Source: JBNGOQ01 sp050589645
GTDB taxonomy: Bacteria; Bacteroidota; Bacteroidia; Flavobacteriales; Flavobacteriaceae
DNA length: 64,000 bases
Assembly: GCF_050589645.1 (NCBI RefSeq)
Contig: NZ_JBNGOQ010000003.1
Location: forward strand, 682,001 to 746,000
Reading direction: 5' to 3'
The notes beneath the pieces were generated by a model that had not been told where the DNA came from, searched no databases, and was given only the letters and a program-made list of their open reading frames with translations. A program made the position numbers and the translations under genes. This document shows, piece by piece, positions 49,887 to 57,193 of the stretch. Each line of letters begins with the position of its first letter. Position 1 is the first letter of the stretch.

Positions 49887-50279
49887 TCATACCAGTTGGT
49901 TGAATATTTTACCCACAATGAGCCATTGGGTCCCTTTTTTTATCAGGTTCAGAGTATCCGTATAACGTGTGCCCTGCCAATCATATAGCTCGAGTCTCAC
50001 GTTGGCCGAGGTACCAACGACATCTATACGAACAAATTCCCCTTCCAAGTTTTTCGCTGGACCTATATCGTGGACAAAATCAAACAACAACTGAATGGGC
50101 CCTGCCACCTCCGTTTTTTCTGTCAGGTCGTCGGCATTGGGGTACATCCAACCGAAGATGGTGGCATCTTCATGAAATGCTTTCTTCATAAGTTCTGATT
50201 CCCCGGATCTGCCGCCTGCAATATACAGTTGGACAGTTTCTCTTATCGCCTTATAATCTTCTAGCTTTAGATCTTTCAT
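49887..50279 (-). CDS. NTF2-like (lumazine-binding-type/SnoaL-like) protein
   Basis: A 130-residue cone-fold protein: YKAIRETVQLYIAGGRSGESELMKKAFHEDATIFGW split by spacing is the typical N-terminal part, followed by beta strands ending in WLIVGKIFNQLV. Annotated relatives are putative lumazine-binding or polyketide-cyclase-like proteins. The TetR operator lies 37 bases before its start, making it the clearest target of the neighbouring repressor. Confidence 0.8.
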   Translation of the reverse strand: MKDLKLEDYKAIRETVQLYIAGGRSGESELMKKAFHEDATIFGWMYPNADDLTEKTEVAGPIQLLFDFVHDIGPAKNLEGEFVRIDVVGTSANVRLELYDWQGTRYTDTLNLIKKGTQWLIVGKIFNQLV

Positions 50280-50315
50280 AAGCTTACTTTTTGTATGTTG
50301 TTCCCCAAGTTATTT

Positions 50316-50329
50316 ACCAAACGTTTGGT
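50316..50329. promoter_or_regulatory. TetR operator copy 2
   Basis: ACCAAACGTTTGGT, 37 bases upstream of the NTF2-like gene. Confidence 0.82.
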
Positions 50330-50350
50330 TACTTTTCTTTTCAAATTTTT

Positions 50351-50917
50351 TTAAGATTCCTGATACAGTTGTTCAATAGCCTTTAGTACAGCTTTAAAGG
50401 GCTCCACGGAACCCAAGCTTTCGGAAACCACCAATCCGCCCTGAATATGCACCAATACCCGGACCGCCTTTTGGCCAGCTTCCTCCTTGCTATACCCAAA
50501 ATCTACCCCTAATAGGGTAAAGGCATCAATCCATGTAGTCATGCTCCCCTTAATCTTTTTTTCAAACAAACCTTGTCCGGCATCCATGGACAGTGCCCTT
50601 AGAAGGCACATTTCATGGCCATTGTCATACAGATCTTCACTAATGATCTTAAGGGCTTCTTGCAATCTGTCCTGGGGAGGAACCGAACTATCGGCTACCA
50701 GCTTGTAGATATGGTCTTTAACCCACTCATCTGCAAAGTCAAGCACCGCATCGGTAATTTCCTTCTTACCCCCTGGAAATCGATGGTACAGGCTCGCTTT
50801 GTTCAAATCGGCGGCTTCGGCCAATTGATTCAAGCTAGAACCTTCGTATCCCTTTTTTCGCAATACAGACATTAGATTTAATATTAATTTCTTGTCCTCA
50901 ATTTTCTTTGGTCTCAA
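50351..50917 (-). CDS. TetR family repressor, autoregulated
   Basis: A 188-residue regulator. I place the start at TTG 50917, giving MRPKKIEDKKLILNLMSVLR, the usual TetR N-terminus. The longer ATG-started frame (from 51025) would have to be translated through the operator at 50968. The HTH (GSSLNQLAEAADLNKASLYHRF) occupies about residues 25-48, and the C-terminal ligand domain (about 60-185) is of the AcrR/YcdC general type. The palindrome ACCAAACGTTTGGT sits 51 bases upstream of its own start and before the NTF2-like and YHS genes, so it probably represses itself and them until a small electrophile or similar ligand binds. Confidence 0.85.
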   Translation of the reverse strand: MRPKKIEDKKLILNLMSVLRKKGYEGSSLNQLAEAADLNKASLYHRFPGGKKEITDAVLDFADEWVKDHIYKLVADSSVPPQDRLQEALKIISEDLYDNGHEMCLLRALSMDAGQGLFEKKIKGSMTTWIDAFTLLGVDFGYSKEEAGQKAVRVLVHIQGGLVVSESLGSVEPFKAVLKAIEQLYQES

Positions 50918-50967
50918 ACGATTTTTTTTTAAGTAACTGATCAAACTTATAAATAATTTTTTAAGTA

Positions 50968-50981
50968 ACCAAACGTTTGGT
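50968..50981. promoter_or_regulatory. TetR operator copy 3 (autoregulation)
   Basis: ACCAAACGTTTGGT upstream of the TetR gene itself, between it and the divergent marR-type gene. Confidence 0.82.
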
Positions 50982-51098
50982 AAAAAACTTTTGGTTGCGA
51001 TAGACAAATACATCCAGGATAACATTTCGGGCGCTGTCTGGCACGACCCTCGAAATGGAACAATACGAAGAATCGGAAGTTAATTAAGTGTTAATAAG

Positions 51099-51112
51099 GT
51101 TGTATATGCAAC
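51099..51112. promoter_or_regulatory. MarR operator copy 1
   Basis: GTTGTATATGCAAC, a near-palindrome with arms GTTG/CAAC, 22 bases before the marR-type gene. The identical 14-mer occurs at 51553, after that gene and before the genes it probably controls. Confidence 0.75.
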
Positions 51113-51133
51113 ATATAGTATTATCTTTGCTGT

Positions 51134-51535
51134 ATGAAGTATCGTTTGGAACAGTGTATAGGATCCCGTTTACGAAAGTTGTCGCGAATAGCGGATGGCT
51201 ATATTAGGGGAGGCCTGACCGATTCCGGGGTAACGGAGAACCAAATGACCATTCTCTTTACTATGCACGAATTGGGTAGGGTAGAACAGGGAAAGCTAGG
51301 AGAGGTGCTCTGTTTGGAACGTTCTACCGTGAGCAGAAACATCAAGATTCTGGAAAGGAAGGGCTTGGTAGGTAAAACTGATGACTACAGACCCCATGTG
51401 GAACTCACAGCAGAAGGTAACCAACTAGTGGTACAGTTGATTCCCAAGTGGGAAAAGGCTATGGACCGTCTTATGGAACTTTTGGGTGATGGTGGCATGG
51501 ACCCTATCGAAAAATTGGAAAAAAACTTGACATAA
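51134..51535 (+). CDS. MarR family transcriptional regulator
   Basis: A 133-residue winged-helix regulator: VTENQMTILFTMHELGRVEQGKLGEVLCLERSTVSRNIKILERKGLV split by spacing forms the HTH, TDDYRPHVELTAEGNQLV the wing. It lacks obvious Cys for redox sensing. Identical operators before and after the gene indicate that it controls itself and the downstream set (small protein, membrane protein, hydrolase, NmrA-type protein). Confidence 0.88.
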   Translation: MKYRLEQCIGSRLRKLSRIADGYIRGGLTDSGVTENQMTILFTMHELGRVEQGKLGEVLCLERSTVSRNIKILERKGLVGKTDDYRPHVELTAEGNQLVVQLIPKWEKAMDRLMELLGDGGMDPIEKLEKNLT

Positions 51536-51552
51536 AAAAATTTGAAATTAAT

Positions 51553-51566
51553 GTTGTATATGCAAC
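51553..51566. promoter_or_regulatory. MarR operator copy 2
   Basis: GTTGTATATGCAAC again, 29 bases before the small gene at 51595. Confidence 0.75.
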
Positions 51567-51594
51567 ATAATATGAACCATTTAAAATCAACATC

Positions 51595-51723
51595 ATGAAA
51601 ACAATTAAAAGAAATCAACAACAAAACGTAGTAAAGTTTCAAACCGAAGGTTTTAAGACCCATGCAATATGGAACAACAAGCGAAGATATTCGGTAAAGG
51701 AGCAGTACAGATTTGTGCTTTAA
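51595..51723 (+). CDS. 42-residue basic protein
   Basis: The frame begins MKTIKRNQQQNVVKFQTEGF and ends YRFVL. It has a normal ATG about 30 bases after the MarR operator and precedes a hydrolase operon. It is rich in Lys, Arg and aromatic residues. I do not recognise it; it is missed by length cut-offs but its position as first gene of the MarR-controlled unit supports it. Confidence 0.5.
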   Translation: MKTIKRNQQQNVVKFQTEGFKTHAIWNNKRRYSVKEQYRFVL

Positions 51724-51745
51724 AAACGTCAATGGACGCTTTACT

Positions 51746-52018
51746 ATGAAAGCAATGGAACAAACGACGCAGGGGAAAAAAATTGAAAACCCCCCAATGA
51801 TAAGGCCGGTCTATTGGAAACAGGTCTTAGTGACCGCCACAACAGTTTATCCAATGATTTTGGCCATGAGTTGGTTATTGAAACAACTTTTCCCCATGCA
51901 CCTTCTAGATCCCAAGGTGGCACTTATGATTACGGTGTACCTCGTGGTCTCCGTAGTGGTATTCCCCATAATGCCCTTTCTGATGTGCTACCTAGGGGCG
52001 TGGATGCAGAAACGATAG
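51746..52018 (+). CDS. small membrane protein matching the C-terminal part of COG3224-type monooxygenases
   Basis: A 90-residue protein starting at ATG 51746 (MKAMEQTTQGKK) with two membrane helices (WKQVLVTATTVYPMILAMSW; ALMITVYLVVSVVVFPIMPF). The sequence resembles the membrane tail of two-domain antibiotic-biosynthesis-type monooxygenases, but the ABM domain is not present, so it is either a split-off domain or a separate family. It begins 22 bases after the small gene and ends 28 bases before the hydrolase gene. Confidence 0.65.
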   Translation: MKAMEQTTQGKKIENPPMIRPVYWKQVLVTATTVYPMILAMSWLLKQLFPMHLLDPKVALMITVYLVVSVVVFPIMPFLMCYLGAWMQKR

Positions 52019-52046
52019 AAAACCTAGCACAGTAAAAATCTAAACA

Positions 52047-52949
52047 ATGGAAACAGATCATTACACAAAACAAAACCGACTGCTTGATACGAAAACAGTA
52101 CGGTTAAAGAAGCTGGATCTCAAGATCCAGTATGCGGAACTGGGCCAGCGTTCAAACCCGACGGTGGTACTATTGCACGGGGTTCCGGAGAATTTACAGG
52201 CCTGGTACGATGTAGCTCCACACCTGGCCGGTGACTATCACCTATTGGCTATAGATTGGCCAGGCTTTGGGGGTAGTGAGCCGTTACCACGGGCAGAAGC
52301 GTATACCTCCTCTTTTTTCGCCAAGGTCGTTGTAGATTTTATGGACACGATGCAGATTTCGAAGGCCGCACTAATGGCAACGGATATAGGGTTATTGCCC
52401 GCTTTTATAGTAGGACTTGAGCATCCCGGTAGGGTATCAAAACTTGTGGTCATGGATGGAATTCCTTTCCCAAGGCCCCAATACAATTCTTGGGAATTAA
52501 AGAGTTTTGCAAGGAAAGGTTCTATACGGGCGAAAGCGCTTATCGAATGGTTTCCCAAAATTTCGGCACAAATAGCCTATCACAAAGGATTCTATAAAGG
52601 ACACACTATTCCCAGGGAAATTCAGGAAGCATTTTTAAGGGATGGCCGAAACAAAAGCACCCAAATAGCATTCAAATCCTACTTTCAGAATTTTAGGGAG
52701 CAGCAGAAACGTTTTGAAAGGCGAGCGCACGAGCTGAACGTTCCCACCCTTATTCTTTGGGGCAAACACGATCGCTTTATCCATTTACAACTCGGTCACG
52801 AAATTGAAGAGAAACTGCCCAATGCCAAGCTCCAGATTATCGATAGGGCCGGACACTATGTGCATATGGACAAACCCCAAGAGGTGGTGAGGCACTTTAT
52901 GCAGTTCATGGACGAATTTCAAGGGTCACCGAAGGTCATTGACCTATAA
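52047..52949 (+). CDS. alpha/beta hydrolase with Asp nucleophile
   Basis: A 300-residue protein: LLHGVPENLQAWYDVAPHL oxyanion motif, nucleophile in MATDIGLLPAF (Asp), ILWGKHDRFIHLQLG and DRAGHYVHMDKPQEV with the catalytic His. The Asp nucleophile points to the epoxide hydrolase/dehalogenase branch rather than esterases. It lies in the MarR-controlled operon and ends 11 bases before the NmrA-type gene. Confidence 0.84.
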   Translation: METDHYTKQNRLLDTKTVRLKKLDLKIQYAELGQRSNPTVVLLHGVPENLQAWYDVAPHLAGDYHLLAIDWPGFGGSEPLPRAEAYTSSFFAKVVVDFMDTMQISKAALMATDIGLLPAFIVGLEHPGRVSKLVVMDGIPFPRPQYNSWELKSFARKGSIRAKALIEWFPKISAQIAYHKGFYKGHTIPREIQEAFLRDGRNKSTQIAFKSYFQNFREQQKRFERRAHELNVPTLILWGKHDRFIHLQLGHEIEEKLPNAKLQIIDRAGHYVHMDKPQEVVRHFMQFMDEFQGSPKVIDL

Positions 52950-52960
52950 AACAAGAATTT

Positions 52961-54040
52961 ATGAAAACAAAAGTATTGATTACGGCCGCCAATGGAAATA
53001 CGGGATTTCCCACCGCTCTGGAATTACTCCGGTTGGGTGTAGAGGTAAGGGCCTTTGTCCGCAATCCAAATTCCGAAAAAGCCACCCAACTTAAACGTAT
53101 GGGCGCGGAGATTTTCGTAGGGAATATTCTGGATATTAGGGACGTAAGAAAGTCTCTAATAGGGATTGATCGGGTATATTTTGTTCCAACCTACCCCAAC
53201 CTGCTGTTTCAAGGTTCCGTGTTTCTATCTGCCCTAGGGGATTCCCAGGTGGATCATGTGGTCCTCCTTACGCAATGGCTCAGTTCCAACACCCACTATT
53301 CCGTGTATACCAAAGAACATTGGTTGGTAGATGATATGTTCAAACGCAGTGCATTGAATTTGACCATCCTGAATCCCGGGCTTTTCGGTTTTGTCTATTT
53401 CCTGACTCCCGAACCCCTCGCACAATTTGGGATGCTCCCGGACTTTGGTGAAAATGCCCCACCCTCCAATGAAGACATTGGACAGGTAGCCGCGCATATT
53501 TTGAACGATCCGGCGGCCCATCGGGATAAAACCTACCGGGTCACTGGGAAAGAAGTACTTAGTGCGCAGCAAATGGCCCAGATTATATCCAACGTGCTAA
53601 AAAGAAAAGTAAAGGTCGCCCAGCTCTCGGAAAAAATGATCCTAAAGGTGATGAAGGCCAGTGGCTTGCCAAAACGGGATGCCTCGCAGGTGCGGTACTA
53701 CATAAAAGAAGGCCATCATGCTAAGGTTTGGTCCCAAAACGCTCCCACTTCGGTAGTAAGGGACATCGTGGGCAAGGAAGCGGACGACTTTGAAACCTTG
53801 GTCAGGACGTATCTGTTGCCCCATCCTATGGCCAAACAGACCTTCACGAACAAACTAAAGGCCTTGAAACTGATGGTACGTGCCGTATTTACAAAATCTT
53901 GGGACCTGGAAGCCTATGAAAAGGAGCAGGGGATGCCCCTATTTTCAAATATGGGCTTTTCAGCTGCTTCCGAAGAATGGCAGCGAGAACACCTTTCATC
54001 TGATCTGCATGGGGTGGTTCCAGTGAAATCATCTTCATAA
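52961..54040 (+). CDS. NmrA-family NAD(P)-binding protein
   Basis: A 359-residue atypical short-chain dehydrogenase: VLITAANGNTGFPTALELLRLGVEVRAFVRN split by spacing gives the NAD(P)-binding glycine motif (AANGNTG), then FVGNILDIRDVRKSL and NPGLFGFVYF. The catalytic Tyr-Lys pair is not obvious, so it may sense the cofactor or act as a quinone oxidoreductase-like protein. The C-terminal 80 residues extend beyond typical NmrA domains. Last gene of the MarR unit. Confidence 0.84.
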   Translation: MKTKVLITAANGNTGFPTALELLRLGVEVRAFVRNPNSEKATQLKRMGAEIFVGNILDIRDVRKSLIGIDRVYFVPTYPNLLFQGSVFLSALGDSQVDHVVLLTQWLSSNTHYSVYTKEHWLVDDMFKRSALNLTILNPGLFGFVYFLTPEPLAQFGMLPDFGENAPPSNEDIGQVAAHILNDPAAHRDKTYRVTGKEVLSAQQMAQIISNVLKRKVKVAQLSEKMILKVMKASGLPKRDASQVRYYIKEGHHAKVWSQNAPTSVVRDIVGKEADDFETLVRTYLLPHPMAKQTFTNKLKALKLMVRAVFTKSWDLEAYEKEQGMPLFSNMGFSAASEEWQREHLSSDLHGVVPVKSSS

Positions 54041-54071
54041 AAAAACAGGAAATATCAGCTTTAGCTGGGCT

Positions 54072-54734
54072 TTAGACCATTCGTCCGTCCAATAACTTGA
54101 TGATGCGTTTGCCATAGGCTGCATTTTTCTCCGAATGTGTCACTTGGATGATGGTTACGCCCTCCTTGTTCAATTGTTTAAATTGTTCCATGATCTCCTC
54201 GCCTTGCTCGGAGTTCAAGTTTCCAGTGGGCTCATCCGCAAGGATAAGCTTGGGGCTCGCGATCAAGGCCCGGGCCACGCCCACCAATTGTTGTTGGCCC
54301 CCACTGAGTTGGGCTGGAAAGAGGTCTTTTTTTGCGACCATATTAAAACGATCCAACATGTCGGCCACTAGGGCCTTGCGTTCCGACGACCGGTGTTTTT
54401 TGTACAGGAGCGGCATTTCCAGGTTCTCCTTTACGGTAAGTTCGTCCAGTAAATGATAGGATTGGAAAACAAAGCCAATATATTCCTTATAGAGATTGGC
54501 CCGGTGCTTTTCCCTTAAATTGTGCACTGAGGTATCCAGAAAATCATAGGTGCCTTCATCAAAGGTATCCAACATGCCGATGACGTTGAGTAGCGTAGAT
54601 TTCCCAGATCCCGAGGGCCCCATGACGGAAATGAACTCGCCTTCGGCCACGTTAAGGTTAATATCCTTGAGCAGGAAAATACGCTGCCCGCCCGAGTTGA
54701 CCCATTTAAAAATATGGTTTAGTTGTAAGAGCAT
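54072..54734 (-). CDS. ABC transporter ATP-binding protein (MacB/LolD type)
   Basis: A 220-residue ATPase: Walker A GPSGSGKSTLLN, Q-loop FVFQSYHLL, signature LSGGQQQLVGVARAL, Walker B LILADEPTGNL and the switch His in VTHSEKNA. It is the only ATPase beside four large FtsX/MacB-type permeases transcribed in the same direction and is the last gene of the series, so it may serve all of them. Confidence 0.93.
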   Translation of the reverse strand: MLLQLNHIFKWVNSGGQRIFLLKDINLNVAEGEFISVMGPSGSGKSTLLNVIGMLDTFDEGTYDFLDTSVHNLREKHRANLYKEYIGFVFQSYHLLDELTVKENLEMPLLYKKHRSSERKALVADMLDRFNMVAKKDLFPAQLSGGQQQLVGVARALIASPKLILADEPTGNLNSEQGEEIMEQFKQLNKEGVTIIQVTHSEKNAAYGKRIIKLLDGRMV

Positions 54735-54779
54735 TTTTTTTATTTTGAACCCGTAAAAACGGGAAAATTAATACATTTT

Positions 54780-57167
54780 TCATTCTTCCTTCAAATTGTC
54801 CACCGGGTTGGCCTGTACTACTTGCAGGGTCTGCATCCCCACCGCCATCCATACGAACACCAGTAGAAGAAGCAGGGGCAAGGCAAAGAAATGCCAACGG
54901 ATTTGGAACCGAAAGGCAAACTGTTCCAGCCATTGGGCACCCAGATAATAGGCTACGGGTACGGCAATCATAAAACCGATCAACACAGGAATGCTAAATC
55001 CCTTGTACAGTTTCCAGATCAGCAGGGGTACTTGGGCACCCAATACTTTCCGGATGGACATTTCCTTTCTCCTCCGTGCACACCAAAAGGTGGCATAGGC
55101 GATCAGTCCCAAAATACCCATACAAACGGAGACTACGGTAAACAAGCTAACGACGCCCGCAAACTGTTTGTCCTTATCGTACTGCGCCCTGAAATGATCA
55201 TCCGCAAAATAATAGGTGAACGGGATATTGGGATACAGGGAGGCCCATTTGCTTTTTAAATTTTGAAGGGTTTCCTCAAAATTCTGCTTGCCCAACTGCA
55301 TGGTAATCTTCATGAATTGTTGCGGCCAAATCTTTAAGGACAGCAAGCCCACATCCTCGTGTAGCGACATATAGTTAAAATCCTTTACCACGCCGATCAC
55401 CGTGCCGTTTCCGCCCCATTGCTCAAAGGAAGCACCCAGAATATCCATAGGGTTTTCGTAACCAAATGCCTTTACCGCGGCTTCATTGAGGATCAGGGAA
55501 GTGGTTAGATCGTTTTCACCTTTTCTAAAATCGCGCCCCGCTACCACCTGCAGGCCATAGTTTTTGATAAAATCTTGGTCCACAAGGTTAAGGTTGATCT
55601 CCCCATTGCTCGTACGCCCCTTGACATCCCTTATTTGGGTAGACACCCCGTTGGGTACCTGTCCAGGTACATGGGAGCTAAAGGAAATACGATTTACCCC
55701 TGGAACAGCGCCCAGCTCTTCCTTTAGGGCCTCAAAAGCGTTTCCAATACCGGAGTTGGGGCCGTAATCCAACACTATTTTCTGTTCCATGTCTATGCCC
55801 AACTCCTGATCTTGCATAAAATTCAATTGTTTCAAAATAAGGAGCGAACCAATAATCAAGGCACTGGTAATGGAAAATTGAAAGACCAACAACGAGCTTC
55901 TCGTGTTTAGCCATGTATATTTTGTTTCCTTCGATTTCAGCACGGGCACCGAAGCGATATTGGAGAACTTCAGGGCCGGGTAGATACCTCCCAATAAGGA
56001 CAGGACCAAGGGGACCAGGGGGAGTAAAATAAACGTAATCGGGTGCAATAGGAATTCGATATTGAACTCCGCACCCATAAAATGTCCAAAGTAGGGAACT
56101 GAGCCCAGAATCCCTCCCACGGAGAGCACGGTGGCCAGGGAAGTCAGGAGCAAGGATTCCGCGAAAAACTGCTTAAAAATGTCCTTTTTTGAGGCACCGA
56201 TGGTCTTTTTTACAGAAACTTCCTTGCCCTGTACATCCACCTGGGCCGTAGTGAGGTTGATAAAGTTGGAAATGGCCAGGAGCAAGATCATAATACCAAT
56301 AGCCAGGAGCAAATAAAGGTCGGATCGTTTTCCTTTGGGCCCCAATTCCCCCAATTTGGGCGCACTAAAGTGCAATCCGTCCAAGGGCTCCAAGGAAGCA
56401 GAATACCGATCATTGGTTTGGTTTTCTTCCAGGTATTGGGGTATGGTCTTTAACCTGTCTTCCAGTTGTGCAATCTGCTCCCTTTTGTTGAGAAGGAGAT
56501 AGGTGTTCATGGGAAGCCATGTCCAATTTTGGGCAGCATTTGGGTCGCTCTTGGCAAAGAAGGTGGCCATGGAAATCAGGAAATCGAACTGCAGGTGTGT
56601 ACGGGCGGGCATCTTTTGGATCAGCCCGGAAACGGTAAAGGGTTTGTCGTCGTAGTACAGCACCTTGTTCAGGACATCCGTTGAGCTAAAATATTTTTGG
56701 GCCATGCGTTCGGTAATGATCACCTTGTTGGGTCCGTCCAGTGCAGTGTTCTTGTTTCCACTTACTAGATCAAAATCAAAAAGCGTAAAGAATCCCGGAT
56801 CGGCATAGAAGATATTTTCGCTCTCCGAAAATAGCCGTTCGCCCTTCCGGATCGAATGGCTGCCGTATTCCTTGTTTATTCTGGCCAAGGCTTCCACCTC
56901 GGGAGCAACGCTACTTAGATAAGGTCCTAGCGGTGCGGCGGTCAGTCCCAAAGAAAGATCGCCGGTAGGAGACATTATGGAGGTATTGATCTTTACGATT
57001 CGTTCGTAGTTTCTGTGAAAGGTATCGAAAGCCAACTCCTGGTGCATGTAGATCCCGATATAAAAAAGGCTTACAATCCCTACGGAGAGACTAAATAACT
57101 TGGTAAAGGAACTACCCTTTTGCTTCCATAACTTTCGGTGGGCGATTTTGACAAAATTAGACCACAT
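54780..57167 (-). CDS. MacB/FtsX-type permease A
   Basis: A 795-residue permease: helix 1 at about 20-42, a MacB-type periplasmic domain (about 45-280), three helices with the first FtsX domain (ISNFINLTTAQVDVQGKEVSVKKTIGASK split by spacing), a second periplasmic domain, and a second FtsX domain ending ANPVDNLKEE. Such permeases do mechanotransmission, extruding peptides, antibiotics or lipoproteins. It differs from the other three in its C-terminus. Confidence 0.88.
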   Translation of the reverse strand: MWSNFVKIAHRKLWKQKGSSFTKLFSLSVGIVSLFYIGIYMHQELAFDTFHRNYERIVKINTSIMSPTGDLSLGLTAAPLGPYLSSVAPEVEALARINKEYGSHSIRKGERLFSESENIFYADPGFFTLFDFDLVSGNKNTALDGPNKVIITERMAQKYFSSTDVLNKVLYYDDKPFTVSGLIQKMPARTHLQFDFLISMATFFAKSDPNAAQNWTWLPMNTYLLLNKREQIAQLEDRLKTIPQYLEENQTNDRYSASLEPLDGLHFSAPKLGELGPKGKRSDLYLLLAIGIMILLLAISNFINLTTAQVDVQGKEVSVKKTIGASKKDIFKQFFAESLLLTSLATVLSVGGILGSVPYFGHFMGAEFNIEFLLHPITFILLPLVPLVLSLLGGIYPALKFSNIASVPVLKSKETKYTWLNTRSSLLVFQFSITSALIIGSLLILKQLNFMQDQELGIDMEQKIVLDYGPNSGIGNAFEALKEELGAVPGVNRISFSSHVPGQVPNGVSTQIRDVKGRTSNGEINLNLVDQDFIKNYGLQVVAGRDFRKGENDLTTSLILNEAAVKAFGYENPMDILGASFEQWGGNGTVIGVVKDFNYMSLHEDVGLLSLKIWPQQFMKITMQLGKQNFEETLQNLKSKWASLYPNIPFTYYFADDHFRAQYDKDKQFAGVVSLFTVVSVCMGILGLIAYATFWCARRRKEMSIRKVLGAQVPLLIWKLYKGFSIPVLIGFMIAVPVAYYLGAQWLEQFAFRFQIRWHFFALPLLLLLVFVWMAVGMQTLQVVQANPVDNLKEE

Positions 57168-57193
57168 GATTGTTCATTTTTGATGATTGATGT

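Noticed and set aside
50918..51025. Longer N-terminus of the TetR regulator (ATG at 51025)
   Set aside because: The extra codons include the operator palindrome, and the product would have 36 residues unlike any TetR start; the TTG at 50917 gives a normal N-terminus.
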